Shown: positions 7,117-15,807 of the stretch, in pieces
How the letters are laid out: every line of letters starts with the position of its first letter
Numbering within the stretch: position 1 is the first letter of the stretch
Assembly (NCBI GenBank): GCA_021154515.1
Contig: JAJKIL010000248.1
Coordinates: 1-19,154 of the forward strand
DNA from: Niastella sp.
GTDB lineage: Bacteria > Bacteroidota > Bacteroidia > Chitinophagales > Chitinophagaceae
Direction: 5' to 3'
DNA length: 19,154 nt
The notes under the pieces: model-generated
Database searches by the model: none
Seen by the model: only the letters and a program-made list of their open reading frames with translations
What the model was told of the DNA's origin: nothing
Translations under genes and position numbers: made by a program

Positions 7117-7935
7117 GTGAAAGCGCCCGATAAAAGCAAAGCGACCTTAACCCTGGCTGGCGGACAACAGATCTTGCTCGACCAGGCACAAAGCGGAACG
7201 CTGGCAACAGAAAACGGCATGCGCGTGGTAAAAGAGAAAGACGGTCAACTGGCGTACGAAAGAACAGGAGCCAGCAACATGCCAACCGCCTATAATACAT
7301 TGAACAATCCGAGAGGTAGCCGGGTAGTAACGCTTACCCTGCCCGATGGTACCAGGGTTTGGATGAATGCAGGCACCTCGCTTACTTATCCGACTGCTTT
7401 TGCCGCCAATGAAAGAAAAGTAGCGTTGACCGGTGAAGCCTATTTTGAAGTAGCGAAGGACCCCCGAAAACCATTCAGCGTACATTTCGTATCAGCAGGT
7501 AGAGAGGGAAATGTAGAAGTATTAGGTACTCACTTTAATATTAACGCGTACGATGACGAACCGGCAGTAAATACAACCTTATTGGAAGGTGCTGTAAAAG
7601 TGAAGTCAGAATTAGGAAACATTATTTTAAAACCTGGCGAACAGGCATCCTTATCCCATTCCTCCCAAACATCCCACCCCATCCCAGTTCAGACAGTGAT
7701 GGCCTGGAAGAATGGATTGTTCGATTACAAACGCAGTGATATAACAGAAGTATTGCGCGATGCGGCCCGGTGGTACGATATTGATATTGTGTATGCAGGC
7801 AATCGTCCCAACGACACTTTTACCGGTGGCATAGACCGCACGGCCACCTTAACAGAGCTGTTGACCATTTTACAGATGACGGGTGTACGCTTTAAACTGG
7901 AAGGAAGAAAATTGATCGTGTTGAGTGGTAAATAA
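7117..7935 (+). CDS. FecR C-terminal fragment: periplasmic sensor domain (GTG start uncertain)
   Basis: This is the second part of the interrupted fecR, 272 residues if it starts at GTG 7117. It contains the FecR sensor domain (VVTLTLPDGTRVWMNAGTSLTYP at 70-92, VALTGEAYFEVAKDPRKPFSV at 102-122, EVLGTHFNINAYDD at 134-147, EGAVKV and LKPGEQ) and the C-terminal DUF4974 domain (GLFDYKRSDITEVLRDAARWYDIDIVY, then FTGGIDRTATLTELLTILQMTG). DUF4974 resembles an STN fold. The fragment has no signal peptide or membrane helix, so if it were translated alone it would stay in the cytoplasm, where it could not meet the receptor. Independent function is therefore doubtful. Terminator 7950-8011 begins 14 bases after the stop codon. 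Confidence 0.6.
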   Translation: MKAPDKSKATLTLAGGQQILLDQAQSGTLATENGMRVVKEKDGQLAYERTGASNMPTAYNTLNNPRGSRVVTLTLPDGTRVWMNAGTSLTYPTAFAANERKVALTGEAYFEVAKDPRKPFSVHFVSAGREGNVEVLGTHFNINAYDDEPAVNTTLLEGAVKVKSELGNIILKPGEQASLSHSSQTSHPIPVQTVMAWKNGLFDYKRSDITEVLRDAARWYDIDIVYAGNRPNDTFTGGIDRTATLTELLTILQMTGVRFKLEGRKLIVLSGK

Positions 7936-7949
7936 CAAACGGAGACAAG

Positions 7950-8011
7950 TGATCCGAAAAAACCGCCCCGAATTGGCGTTCGGAGCGGCGAGTAAGTCGG
8001 GATCATTTTTT
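7950..8011 (+). terminator. Nested hairpin terminator/attenuator between fecR and susC
   Basis: Outer arms TGATCC (7950-7955) and GGATCA (8000-8005) run straight into TTTTTT (8006-8011). Inside lies a second stem, CCGCCCCGAA (7963-7972) against TTCGGAGCGG (7979-7988), with one mismatch and a 6-base loop. It ends the sigma/fecR transcript and separates it from susC, so susC should have its own promoter in 8012-8089. Confidence 0.72.
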
Positions 8012-8089
8012 ATAAAAAGTCGGGCAGACTTAATTATTGTTAAACCGTCTGAACGGATCCATCCGGAATGACCCAAACCAACCAAAACT

Positions 8090-11000
8090 ATGCAGTTACA
8101 GGCGAACGGCAAAATATTGCCGTACCCATCACTAAAAACGCTTTTGATGATGAAGTTTACGGCTTTTCTGATCCTGGCCACCTGCTTACAGTTACAGGCC
8201 AACACGTATGCGCAAACCATTACATTGAATGTAAAGAACAGCCCCCTGGAATTTGTATTGGGACAGTTAAAAAAACAGAGTGGTTACCAGTTCTTTTACA
8301 AAGATGCTGCGCTGCGCAATGCCAAACCAGTAACCCTGGAAGTAAGCAATCGCCCTTTTGAAGAAGTACTGAACCTGTGTTTGAAAGACCAGCCTTTGAG
8401 CTGGAGCATTGTGAAAAATACAGTAGTGATCCTGGAAAAAGAGCAGGACCGCTCCATTGCCCGCACAGACACGGTTCCGCAAAATCAGGCCACCGGCGCT
8501 CCGCAAACCGTTAGCGGTACTTTGCTGGAGAATACCGGTAAACCCATAAGCGGTGCAGCAGTAGCGCTTACTGCTGCCAATCAGGGCAGTACCCGGTATA
8601 GCTATACCGATGAGCAGGGCGTTTTCTCCTTTCCCGAAGTACCCCCCGGCTCCTACTCTATCATCATTACACACGTTACTTATAACCGGGTTGACAGAAA
8701 AGTTAAAGTAACCAACGCCCCGGTTTCCCTGCACCTGAGCATGGCGCCTTATACAGATGAGCAAAAGGAAGTGGAAGTAGTCATGAACAACGGTTACCAG
8801 TCAAAAAGCAAAGCCACCCAAACCGGTTCTGCCAATGTGATCTCCGCCAAAGAAATGGAAGCCAGTCCTTCTACCAATATTTTGGAGCGGCTGGAAGGTA
8901 AGGTGCCAGGCGTATTGTTCGATGTTCGTAACAACCGCATCCAGGTAAGGGGTACAAATGGTCTTAATACTACCCTCGGCCTGGTTGCCCCGCTTATTGT
9001 TATTGACGGGTTTCCCGCCATTGATCAAAACCTCACCAATATACCCAGTGCATCAGTAGACAGAAACCCTGCTACCTCCAAGATCATCAACGCCACCGGT
9101 AACGCCATCCTCAGCACCCTTAACCCCAACGATATTGAAAGTATTACCTTTTTAAAAGATGCAGCAGCTGCTGCCATCTGGGGCTCCATGGCGGCCAATG
9201 GTGTTATTGTTATTGAAACCAAACGAGGTAAAAGAGGTACGCCACAGGTAAACCTGAATACAACGCTCAGCGTTTCCAACCCGGCCAATTTTAAAAACCT
9301 CAAAACCATGTCCAGCGCTGAATACATCGATCTTGAAAAAGAGCTATTCAACCTGAACATGTATTACGACCCTACCACCAGCTGGAAATTCCAGGAAGTA
9401 AGCGATGTTATTAATACGATGTTCCGCGCTAAACGCGGCGAGATCACTGCCGCACAAGGCGATTCTATCCTGGATGTGCTAGGCAGCCGTAATAACCGGA
9501 GTCAGATAAAAGATCACCTGTTGCAACGCGCCGTTACGCAACAATACAACCTGAGCCTTTCGGGCGCCGGAGACAACAATACCTATTATATAGCCGGCAA
9601 CTATACCCGCAACGTACCGGTATATAAAAGCAACGCCAATCAGAACTATTACATCACCTCCAATACCACCAACGACTTCTTTAAAAGACGCCTCACCGTT
9701 GGTACCAACTTAAACTACACCTATGCCCAAAGCAAGATCAATACAGCCGCCATCAATGCCCTGAGCGTTGGCCCTACGGGTTTGCGCTCTTACGAAATGC
9801 TGGCAGACGAAAATGGCGCCCCCATACAAAGAAGCATTGACTTCACCAGGAGAGTAACCGATAGTTTTACGCGCCTGGGTTATCTGCCATGGACCTATAA
9901 CCCCATCGATGAATTGAAATACAACAATTTCATTGATGCCAAAAGCACTATCCGCATGCGGTTATCTGCCAAAGGGGTGCTCACCAGTTGGTTAAGCATG
10001 GAAGTATCAGGCCAGTTGCAACGCAGCACCGACCAGCAGGATAATTTGCAGAACAAGGACAGCTACCTTACCCGCCAGATCTTGAACATGGCCACTACCT
10101 ATAATACCACTACCAAAAAAGTAGTGAACGGTATTCCGGTAGGCGGCATTTATAAAATGGCCAGTGTACGTGGCGAAGATTATGGTTTACGTGGTCAGTT
10201 TAATATTAACAAGTCGTTTAAAGACCACCACTTCAAGGTGATCGCAGGTTCGGAGATCAGGCAAAGTAAAGTAACCGGCACGCAGCAAACGCTGTACGGA
10301 TATGATGAAGACCTTGGCTCCTCAGTGGTCGTTAACCCTGGTGTAGCTTACAGTACATTAATGGGTGGTACCACTACCCTTGGCTCACAGGACAACCTTA
10401 TTTACAGAAGCATCAGAAGATACCTGTCGTATTACGGCATGCTCGACTATGGATGGAAGAACAAATACTTTTTATCAGGTAGTTTACGCTACGACGATGC
10501 CAATATAGTGGGTGTAGACAGAAGGAACCGTGCGCAGCCATTATGGTCAATGGGAGGCCGCTGGAATGTCAGCAGCGAACCGTTCCTGCAAAATACCTAT
10601 CCGTTGAACCGGCTGAGCCTGCGCGCCACCTATGGTGTTGGCGGCAATGCGCCTAACGGTGGTCAAAACTATACCACGGTAAACATAGGCTCAACAGATC
10701 CATACTCCCTGCTGCCTTTTGTTTCTATTGGCTCACCAGCCAATCCTATGTTGGGCTGGGAAACTACCAAAACGGCCAACTTTGGTCTTGATGCCGGTTT
10801 CTTTAACGAACGCATCAACCTTACTGTAGATGTATACAAAAAGGTAACCGAAAATATCCTCTATAACCTGCCCGTTAACGCTACCTATGGTGCCAACATC
10901 TTACAGGTGAATGCCGCTTCATTAAAAGGTCACGGTGTGGAAGCAGCGCTTACCGCTGTTCCTGTAAAAACACCGAACTGGCGCTGGACCACCAACTTCA

Positions 11001-11752
11001 ACCTTGCCTTCAACACCAATAAAGTAACCGACAACCGCTTCCCCAACAATACCGGTAGCATTGGCGGTAACCAGATGGTCTACAACAACTACCCTAACGA
11101 CTATGTGTTTGCGTATGCATGGGCTGGCCTTGACAGTGTAGGGCAAACTCAGCTATACGATTCAACCGGTAAAAAACTGAACTCATTGGCAAGCAGCACC
11201 ACCAAAAAACAAATGAAGTATATGGGGCGTTCCACCGCTCCTTATTTTGGCGGGTTCACCAATACCGTTCAGTATAAGAACTTCACCCTTAGCGCCCGTA
11301 TCACTTTCTATATGGGTTATGTATTCAGGAAGATGGATATTACCAGTAGCTATCCCAGCAGCAGCAGTGGTGGTTTAACCGGATTGCTGAACAACAGCCA
11401 GGTACTGGCCGGCAGATGGCGCCAGGCAGGCGATGAAGCTACCGCCAAAGTACCCGGTTTGGCCAAAATAAACTTAAACAGCCTTGAATGGTATAAAAAT
11501 GCCGACATCAATGTGCTCGATGCCAGCAACATCCGTTTTCAACAGTTAACCCTTGGTTATTCATTGCCACAAACCGTGATCAACAAAATAAAAGCGTTCA
11601 AATCGATCACCGCCAATGCTACGGTAAGCAACCTGGGTATTATCTGGCGCGCCAATAAAGAAGGCATCGACCCCGATTATGCTAATAACAGCAACTTTAC
11701 CAACCTGCCGCCCAGTGTGAATTATACGTTCAACCTTAACTTTTCATTCTAA
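8090..11752 (+). CDS. SusC/RagA-family TonB-dependent outer-membrane receptor with STN domain
   Basis: The protein has 1220 residues. This outer-membrane beta-barrel imports nutrients with SusD as the lid, powered by TonB. The signal peptide ends near residue 41 (LQLQANTYA-QTITL). An STN signalling domain (about 44-115, SPLEFVLGQLKKQSGYQFFY) is followed by a CarboxypepD_reg-like domain (139-220, VSGTLLENTGKPISGAAVAL). The plug (about 235-380) carries the SusC signatures PLIVIDGFPAID and SITFLKDAAAAAIWGSMAANGVIVIETKRG. The barrel runs to the C-terminal aromatic FNLNFSF, as expected for a complete outer-membrane protein. The STN domain marks it as a transducing receptor that talks to FecR. The start at 8090 gives a long pre-hydrophobic N-terminus, common in this group; Met20 (8147) or Met21 (8150) are alternatives. 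susD follows 13 bases later. The substrate is unknown; the downstream protease hints at peptides. Confidence 0.93.
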   Translation: MQLQANGKILPYPSLKTLLMMKFTAFLILATCLQLQANTYAQTITLNVKNSPLEFVLGQLKKQSGYQFFYKDAALRNAKPVTLEVSNRPFEEVLNLCLKDQPLSWSIVKNTVVILEKEQDRSIARTDTVPQNQATGAPQTVSGTLLENTGKPISGAAVALTAANQGSTRYSYTDEQGVFSFPEVPPGSYSIIITHVTYNRVDRKVKVTNAPVSLHLSMAPYTDEQKEVEVVMNNGYQSKSKATQTGSANVISAKEMEASPSTNILERLEGKVPGVLFDVRNNRIQVRGTNGLNTTLGLVAPLIVIDGFPAIDQNLTNIPSASVDRNPATSKIINATGNAILSTLNPNDIESITFLKDAAAAAIWGSMAANGVIVIETKRGKRGTPQVNLNTTLSVSNPANFKNLKTMSSAEYIDLEKELFNLNMYYDPTTSWKFQEVSDVINTMFRAKRGEITAAQGDSILDVLGSRNNRSQIKDHLLQRAVTQQYNLSLSGAGDNNTYYIAGNYTRNVPVYKSNANQNYYITSNTTNDFFKRRLTVGTNLNYTYAQSKINTAAINALSVGPTGLRSYEMLADENGAPIQRSIDFTRRVTDSFTRLGYLPWTYNPIDELKYNNFIDAKSTIRMRLSAKGVLTSWLSMEVSGQLQRSTDQQDNLQNKDSYLTRQILNMATTYNTTTKKVVNGIPVGGIYKMASVRGEDYGLRGQFNINKSFKDHHFKVIAGSEIRQSKVTGTQQTLYGYDEDLGSSVVVNPGVAYSTLMGGTTTLGSQDNLIYRSIRRYLSYYGMLDYGWKNKYFLSGSLRYDDANIVGVDRRNRAQPLWSMGGRWNVSSEPFLQNTYPLNRLSLRATYGVGGNAPNGGQNYTTVNIGSTDPYSLLPFVSIGSPANPMLGWETTKTANFGLDAGFFNERINLTVDVYKKVTENILYNLPVNATYGANILQVNAASLKGHGVEAALTAVPVKTPNWRWTTNFNLAFNTNKVTDNRFPNNTGSIGGNQMVYNNYPNDYVFAYAWAGLDSVGQTQLYDSTGKKLNSLASSTTKKQMKYMGRSTAPYFGGFTNTVQYKNFTLSARITFYMGYVFRKMDITSSYPSSSSGGLTGLLNNSQVLAGRWRQAGDEATAKVPGLAKINLNSLEWYKNADINVLDASNIRFQQLTLGYSLPQTVINKIKAFKSITANATVSNLGIIWRANKEGIDPDYANNSNFTNLPPSVNYTFNLNFSF

Positions 11753-11765
11753 CAACCGGGAATCA

Positions 11766-13136
11766 ATGAAAAAATTACTATATACCATATCAGCGCTGGC
11801 AGTCTTAGCTACTACCGCCTGTCGCAAGTATGTTGAAATCTCTCCCGTAAACGTTCGGGAATTAAAATACACCAAAGATTACCAGGGGCTGCTGTACAAC
11901 AGCTTGGGGTTAATGGAAAAAAACTACCTGTATCCTTTATACGCCAGTGATGAAGTATGGACCGCCGACGGAACAGTATGGCAAACCAACCTGAACATCA
12001 ACGCCGGCTATGCCTATTGCTGGCTACCCAAAATATGGACCGAAACACAGGAAGACCAGGACTGGGCCAACCAGTATACGATCATCTACAACACCAATTT
12101 GGTAGTGAACGAGGTAATGAGCAGCGAAGGCGGCACCGATGCGGATAAGATAAAAGCTTATGCTGAAGCCCTGGTGCATCGCGCTCATGCTTATTATACC
12201 CTGGTGAATGTTTACGCCAAACAATACGATTCAACTACTGCCGCTACGGACCCCGGCGTGCCCGTTGTATTGCAGACCAACTTCTCTTCCAACCTTAAAA
12301 GAGTATCGGTGGCAGGCGTATATGACCAGATAGTAAGCGACCTGCAAACGGCCCTGCCTAACCTGGCCCCCACACCGGATGTGATCACCAATCCATCCCA
12401 GGCAGCCGTGTATGCCATGCTGTCGAAAGTATACCTGCACAAACGCGAGTTTACAAAAGCTGGTCTGTATGCCGACAGTGCGCTGCAACTTAAAAATACA
12501 CTGGTGGACCTGAATGCATATGCCGCCGCACCTGCCACCTACCCCGGCAAAATGAACGACCCGGAGAATATTTTCTCCAAAACCGTTAACGGTTTTCTCA
12601 CCACAGTACCATTAAGTAACGATCTGATGAACCTTTTCGATACTATCAACGACTTGCGGTATAAACTGTTCACACTGCCAGGCGCCTCTATAGGTGGGGC
12701 TAACTTTACCAACCGCGGTTATTACAAACACCGCCTGGTAAACCAGGGCATTTATGTAGGTCCTAAAGTGCCTGAGATGATGTTGATCAAAGCAGAGTGT
12801 GAAGCCCGCGCCGGAAATACAAGTACAGCTGTAAGCATACTGAACAACCTGCGTAAAAAGCGTTTGGTAACTACAGGATACACCGATCTTACTGCCACTG
12901 ACGCACAGCAGGCATTGCAACTGGTGATCACCGAAAGAAGAAAAGAACTGATGGGCACGGGCGCCCGCTGGTTCGATCAGCGCCGTTTGCAAAAAGACAA
13001 TGGTTTTATCTCAACCGTTAGCCGTCCGTTCAAGGGCGTTATCTATACACTCGAACCCGGCAGCAACGAATATACATTTGCCATTTCAGACAAATACATT
13101 CTCCTGAACCCTGAAATAGAACAGAACCCCCGTTAA
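11766..13136 (+). CDS. SusD/RagB-family surface nutrient-binding lipoprotein
   Basis: This 456-residue outer-membrane lipoprotein forms the substrate-capturing lid over the SusC barrel. The lipobox LATTAC gives Cys19 as the lipidated residue after a basic, hydrophobic signal (MKKLLYTISALAVLA). The N-terminal SusD-like part has the tetratricopeptide-type helices around AYAEALVHRAHAYYTLVNVYAKQY and QAAVYAMLSKVYLHKREFTKAGLYADSAL. The C-terminal part has the family signature KVPEMMLIKAECEARAGNTSTAVSILNNLRKKR, then ITERRKELMGTGARWFDQRRLQKD. The start ATG 11766 lies 13 bases after the susC stop, so the two are surely co-transcribed. At 456 residues it is slightly short for SusD (about 470-550) but ends normally. 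The ligand cannot be read from the sequence. Confidence 0.93.
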   Translation: MKKLLYTISALAVLATTACRKYVEISPVNVRELKYTKDYQGLLYNSLGLMEKNYLYPLYASDEVWTADGTVWQTNLNINAGYAYCWLPKIWTETQEDQDWANQYTIIYNTNLVVNEVMSSEGGTDADKIKAYAEALVHRAHAYYTLVNVYAKQYDSTTAATDPGVPVVLQTNFSSNLKRVSVAGVYDQIVSDLQTALPNLAPTPDVITNPSQAAVYAMLSKVYLHKREFTKAGLYADSALQLKNTLVDLNAYAAAPATYPGKMNDPENIFSKTVNGFLTTVPLSNDLMNLFDTINDLRYKLFTLPGASIGGANFTNRGYYKHRLVNQGIYVGPKVPEMMLIKAECEARAGNTSTAVSILNNLRKKRLVTTGYTDLTATDAQQALQLVITERRKELMGTGARWFDQRRLQKDNGFISTVSRPFKGVIYTLEPGSNEYTFAISDKYILLNPEIEQNPR

Positions 13137-13162
13137 GGAAAAGGAAAGTATAGCCAGCCCGG

Positions 13163-13196
13163 CCCCCTCCCTGACCCTCCCCCGGTTGGGGGAGGG
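13163..13196. repeat. C/G-rich hairpin and G-quadruplex-capable element
   Basis: A perfect 9-bp stem (CCCTCCCCC at 13175-13183 and GGGGGAGGG at 13188-13196) with a GGTT loop lies 38 bases after the susD stop. The overlapping C-tracts at 13163-13183 are four runs (5, 3, 3, 5) separated by 1, 3 and 1 bases, so the minus strand has a canonical G-quadruplex pattern. No T tract follows. From memory, similar C-rich intergenic palindromes recur in Bacteroidota genomes; copy number cannot be checked here. Confidence 0.65.
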
Positions 13197-13244
13197 AAGG
13201 AACGGGTAGAAAATGAGTAATTGATTTTTTTAACAAACACCATT

Positions 13245-15776
13245 ATGTTTATTACCAAGCGTAAGATGAGTTTTATTGCCATTTGCAGTTTACTGATGGC
13301 AATGAATGTACAGGCACAGCGTAAACATCAGGCAGACACAGCAATGATAAAACCGGTAGACACTACCCGTAAACCGGCTGTGGCGCCACCGCCCGCCATT
13401 AAACCTTATAAGGATGTAATTACAGCCGACATGAGATCCAGCAGGGGTTTTATCACCGTGCACCAGAAGGACGACAAGTTCTTTTTTGAAGTACCCAACA
13501 ACATCCTCGGCAGGGATATCCTGATCGTAAGCCGCGTATCCAAAGCCAGCGCCGAAATGCGCAACGGCAGCAGCGGTTATGCCGGCGACCAGATCGGTGA
13601 AACCGTGTTCCGTTTTGAAAAAGGACCTAACAAGAAATTGTTCCTGCGCCGCATTTTTTACCTGGAGTATGAAAGCGACAGCACCCAGCCCATGTTTGCC
13701 GGCGTACAAAAGAACAACGTACAGGCCATTTCCGCCGCCTTCCCCGTAGCCGCTTATAAACCAGACTCATCCGCTATGGTAGTAGATGTAACGGAGTTCC
13801 TGAACAGCGATAACGACGTACTCTATTTCCAGAAAAAACAATTTAAGGACCGCGCCGGTATGGGCGCCCAGCAGAACGATCGCAGTTATATCGACTACGT
13901 TCATTCCTATGCTTCCAATGTGGAAATACATGCGGTAAAAACATATACAGCTGGCCTGAACCCTACTGCCAGCAACTATACAGTTGAGCTGAACTCCTCA
14001 CTGGTATTGTTACCCGCTACTCCCATGCAGCCCCGTTTGTTTGACAAACGCGTTGGATACTTTGTAACAGGCCATCGCGATTTTGAAGCTAATGCACAGG
14101 GTGTTGAAGACAAAATATATGCAGTACGCTGGAAGCTTGAACCCAAACCCGAAGATGTAGAGAAATACAAACGCGGCGAACTGGTGGAACCAGCCAAACC
14201 CATTGTGTTTTACATTGATCCCGTAACCCCTAAAAAATGGGTGCCTTATTTGATACAAGGGGTGAACGACTGGCAGAAGGCTTTTGAAAAAGCCGGTTTT
14301 AAAAATGCCATCTATGCACGTGAAGCCCCCACCAAAGAAGAAGACAGCACCTGGAGCATCGATGACGCTACGCACAGCGCCATCATCTACCGCCCTTCAG
14401 TGATCGCCAACGCCATGGGGCCCAGCGTAGCCGACCCCCGCAGTGGCGAGATCATAGAGAGCCATATTTTCTGGTACCACAACGTAATGGCCCTGCTGAG
14501 CAGTTGGTATATGGCACAGTGCGGCGCCGTAGATCCCAACGCGCTGCACCTGCAATTGAGCGATAGCTTAATGGGAACATTGATCCGTTTTGTATCGAGC
14601 CATGAAGTAGGTCATACCCTGGGCCTCAGGCACAACTTCGGTTCCAGCTCTACCGTGCCGGTTGAGAAACTGCGTGATAAAGCCTGGGTAGAAGCACATG
14701 GCCACACCCCTTCTATTATGGACTATGCCCGTTTTAATTACGTAGCACAGCCCGAAGATCATATTTCAGAAAAAGGGTTGTTTCCCCGGATCAATGATTA
14801 CGACAACTGGGCTATTCAGTGGGGTTATACCTGGCAGCCTGAATTCAAAAATGAGTTCGACGAGCAGAAAGCACTGGTTAAAGTTGTAAGCGATAGCCTG
14901 GCTAAAAACGACCGCCTGTGGTTTGGCAGCGAAACAAGCTTTACCGACGATCGTTGCCAGAACGAAGACCTGAGCGATGATGTGGTAAAAGCAGGTGAAT
15001 ACGGTATCAAGAACCTGAAAAGGTTAGTACCCGGTATTTTGAAATGGGCAACCGTTGCCAAAGAGGATTTTGAAAAACCCTTCTACATGTACAAGACCCT
15101 GTTCAGCCAGTTTAACCTGTACCTGGGTCATGCCACTAATATTGTAGGCAGCATTGAAAAAAACGATAAAATAGGCGCGCAAAGTGGTGCTGTATACGAA
15201 GCCACCGGCTACGAAAAGCAAAAGAACGCCGTACAGTTCCTGGCACGCAATCTGTTTACAACGCCTTTGTGGTTAAAGAACAACGACATGCTGAACAAAA
15301 CCAGCGTGAACTTTCAGACAGAGGTGAATCAAATGCAAAACGGGATCATCACAGCCCTTCTTTCAAGGAACAGAATGGGCCGGATGTTGTGGATGGAGCA
15401 AAACAATGAGGCCGGCAAAAAAGCCTACACCCTCAGCGAAATGCTGCAGGACCTGAACAAAGCCATCTTCACTGAAGTATATGCTGGTAAAAGCGTAGAC
15501 ATTTACCGCCGCGGTTTGCAAAAAACATATGTAAGCCGTTTATTGCAGCAGGTATTTACGCAGATAAACGATGGCGATATCTCTACCATGATAGTACCTT
15601 TTGGCTACAACTATGTAAACTCTGATGCGTATGCATTGTTACGCGATAATCTGAAGCAGCTGCTGACGCTGGTAAAACAGGCAAAAGCCGGCGCTGTTGA
15701 CAAATATACCCGCCTGCACCTGCAAGACCTGGAGAACAGGATCACCATCAATTTCAACGCTGAAAAGAAAGGATAA
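13245..15776 (+). CDS. Exported zinc-dependent metalloprotease (DUF5117/DUF5118, metzincin-like)
   Basis: The protein has 843 residues. The signal peptide covers about 1-24 (hydrophobic MSFIAICSLLMAMNVQA, cut before QRK). The N-terminal DUF5118-like segment (GFITVHQKDDKFFFEVPNNILGRDILIVSRVSKAS) and DUF5117 domain follow, then the catalytic domain. The zinc motif H453-E-V-G-H457-T-L-G-L-R-H463 has all three histidines and the catalytic Glu454. M492 in HTPSIMDYARFNY is a likely Met-turn. This full HExxHxxGxxH pattern marks a metzincin-type peptidase acting in the periplasm or outside. It is the third gene after susC and susD, 108 bases after susD, with a terminator following, so it probably belongs to the same transcript and feeds peptides to SusCD (inference). 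The start at ATG 13245 is preferred over TTG 13221; Met8 (13266) is also possible. Confidence 0.87.
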   Translation: MFITKRKMSFIAICSLLMAMNVQAQRKHQADTAMIKPVDTTRKPAVAPPPAIKPYKDVITADMRSSRGFITVHQKDDKFFFEVPNNILGRDILIVSRVSKASAEMRNGSSGYAGDQIGETVFRFEKGPNKKLFLRRIFYLEYESDSTQPMFAGVQKNNVQAISAAFPVAAYKPDSSAMVVDVTEFLNSDNDVLYFQKKQFKDRAGMGAQQNDRSYIDYVHSYASNVEIHAVKTYTAGLNPTASNYTVELNSSLVLLPATPMQPRLFDKRVGYFVTGHRDFEANAQGVEDKIYAVRWKLEPKPEDVEKYKRGELVEPAKPIVFYIDPVTPKKWVPYLIQGVNDWQKAFEKAGFKNAIYAREAPTKEEDSTWSIDDATHSAIIYRPSVIANAMGPSVADPRSGEIIESHIFWYHNVMALLSSWYMAQCGAVDPNALHLQLSDSLMGTLIRFVSSHEVGHTLGLRHNFGSSSTVPVEKLRDKAWVEAHGHTPSIMDYARFNYVAQPEDHISEKGLFPRINDYDNWAIQWGYTWQPEFKNEFDEQKALVKVVSDSLAKNDRLWFGSETSFTDDRCQNEDLSDDVVKAGEYGIKNLKRLVPGILKWATVAKEDFEKPFYMYKTLFSQFNLYLGHATNIVGSIEKNDKIGAQSGAVYEATGYEKQKNAVQFLARNLFTTPLWLKNNDMLNKTSVNFQTEVNQMQNGIITALLSRNRMGRMLWMEQNNEAGKKAYTLSEMLQDLNKAIFTEVYAGKSVDIYRRGLQKTYVSRLLQQVFTQINDGDISTMIVPFGYNYVNSDAYALLRDNLKQLLTLVKQAKAGAVDKYTRLHLQDLENRITINFNAEKKG

Positions 15777-15807
15777 ACCTGTTGAACTTATTCCTATGAA
15801 AACCTGG

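Larger units (their letters stand above)
6748..7935 (+). pseudogene. FecR-family anti-sigma factor interrupted by an in-frame TAA
   Basis: One continuous FecR reading frame of 396 codons runs from ATG 6748 to TAA 7933-7935, broken only by TAA at 7075-7077. The 13 codons after that stop (GPVKPHIAAITND) are all sense and lead in the same frame into the normal FecR periplasmic domain, so there is no frameshift or deletion. FecR proteins sit in the inner membrane, hold the sigma factor through a cytoplasmic N-terminal domain, and sense the receptor's STN domain through the periplasmic part. The stop is directly after the membrane helix and its short tail YRLSLPTA. Possible explanations are a true nonsense mutation, a sequencing error (for example CAA, GAA or AAA read as TAA), readthrough, or two separately made halves. 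The intact second fecR at 17791 shows what the uninterrupted layout looks like. Confidence 0.8.

Noticed and set aside
8068..8361. Plus-strand ORF of 97 codons overlapping the susC start
   Set aside because: It is another frame of the susC signal/STN region and resembles no known protein.
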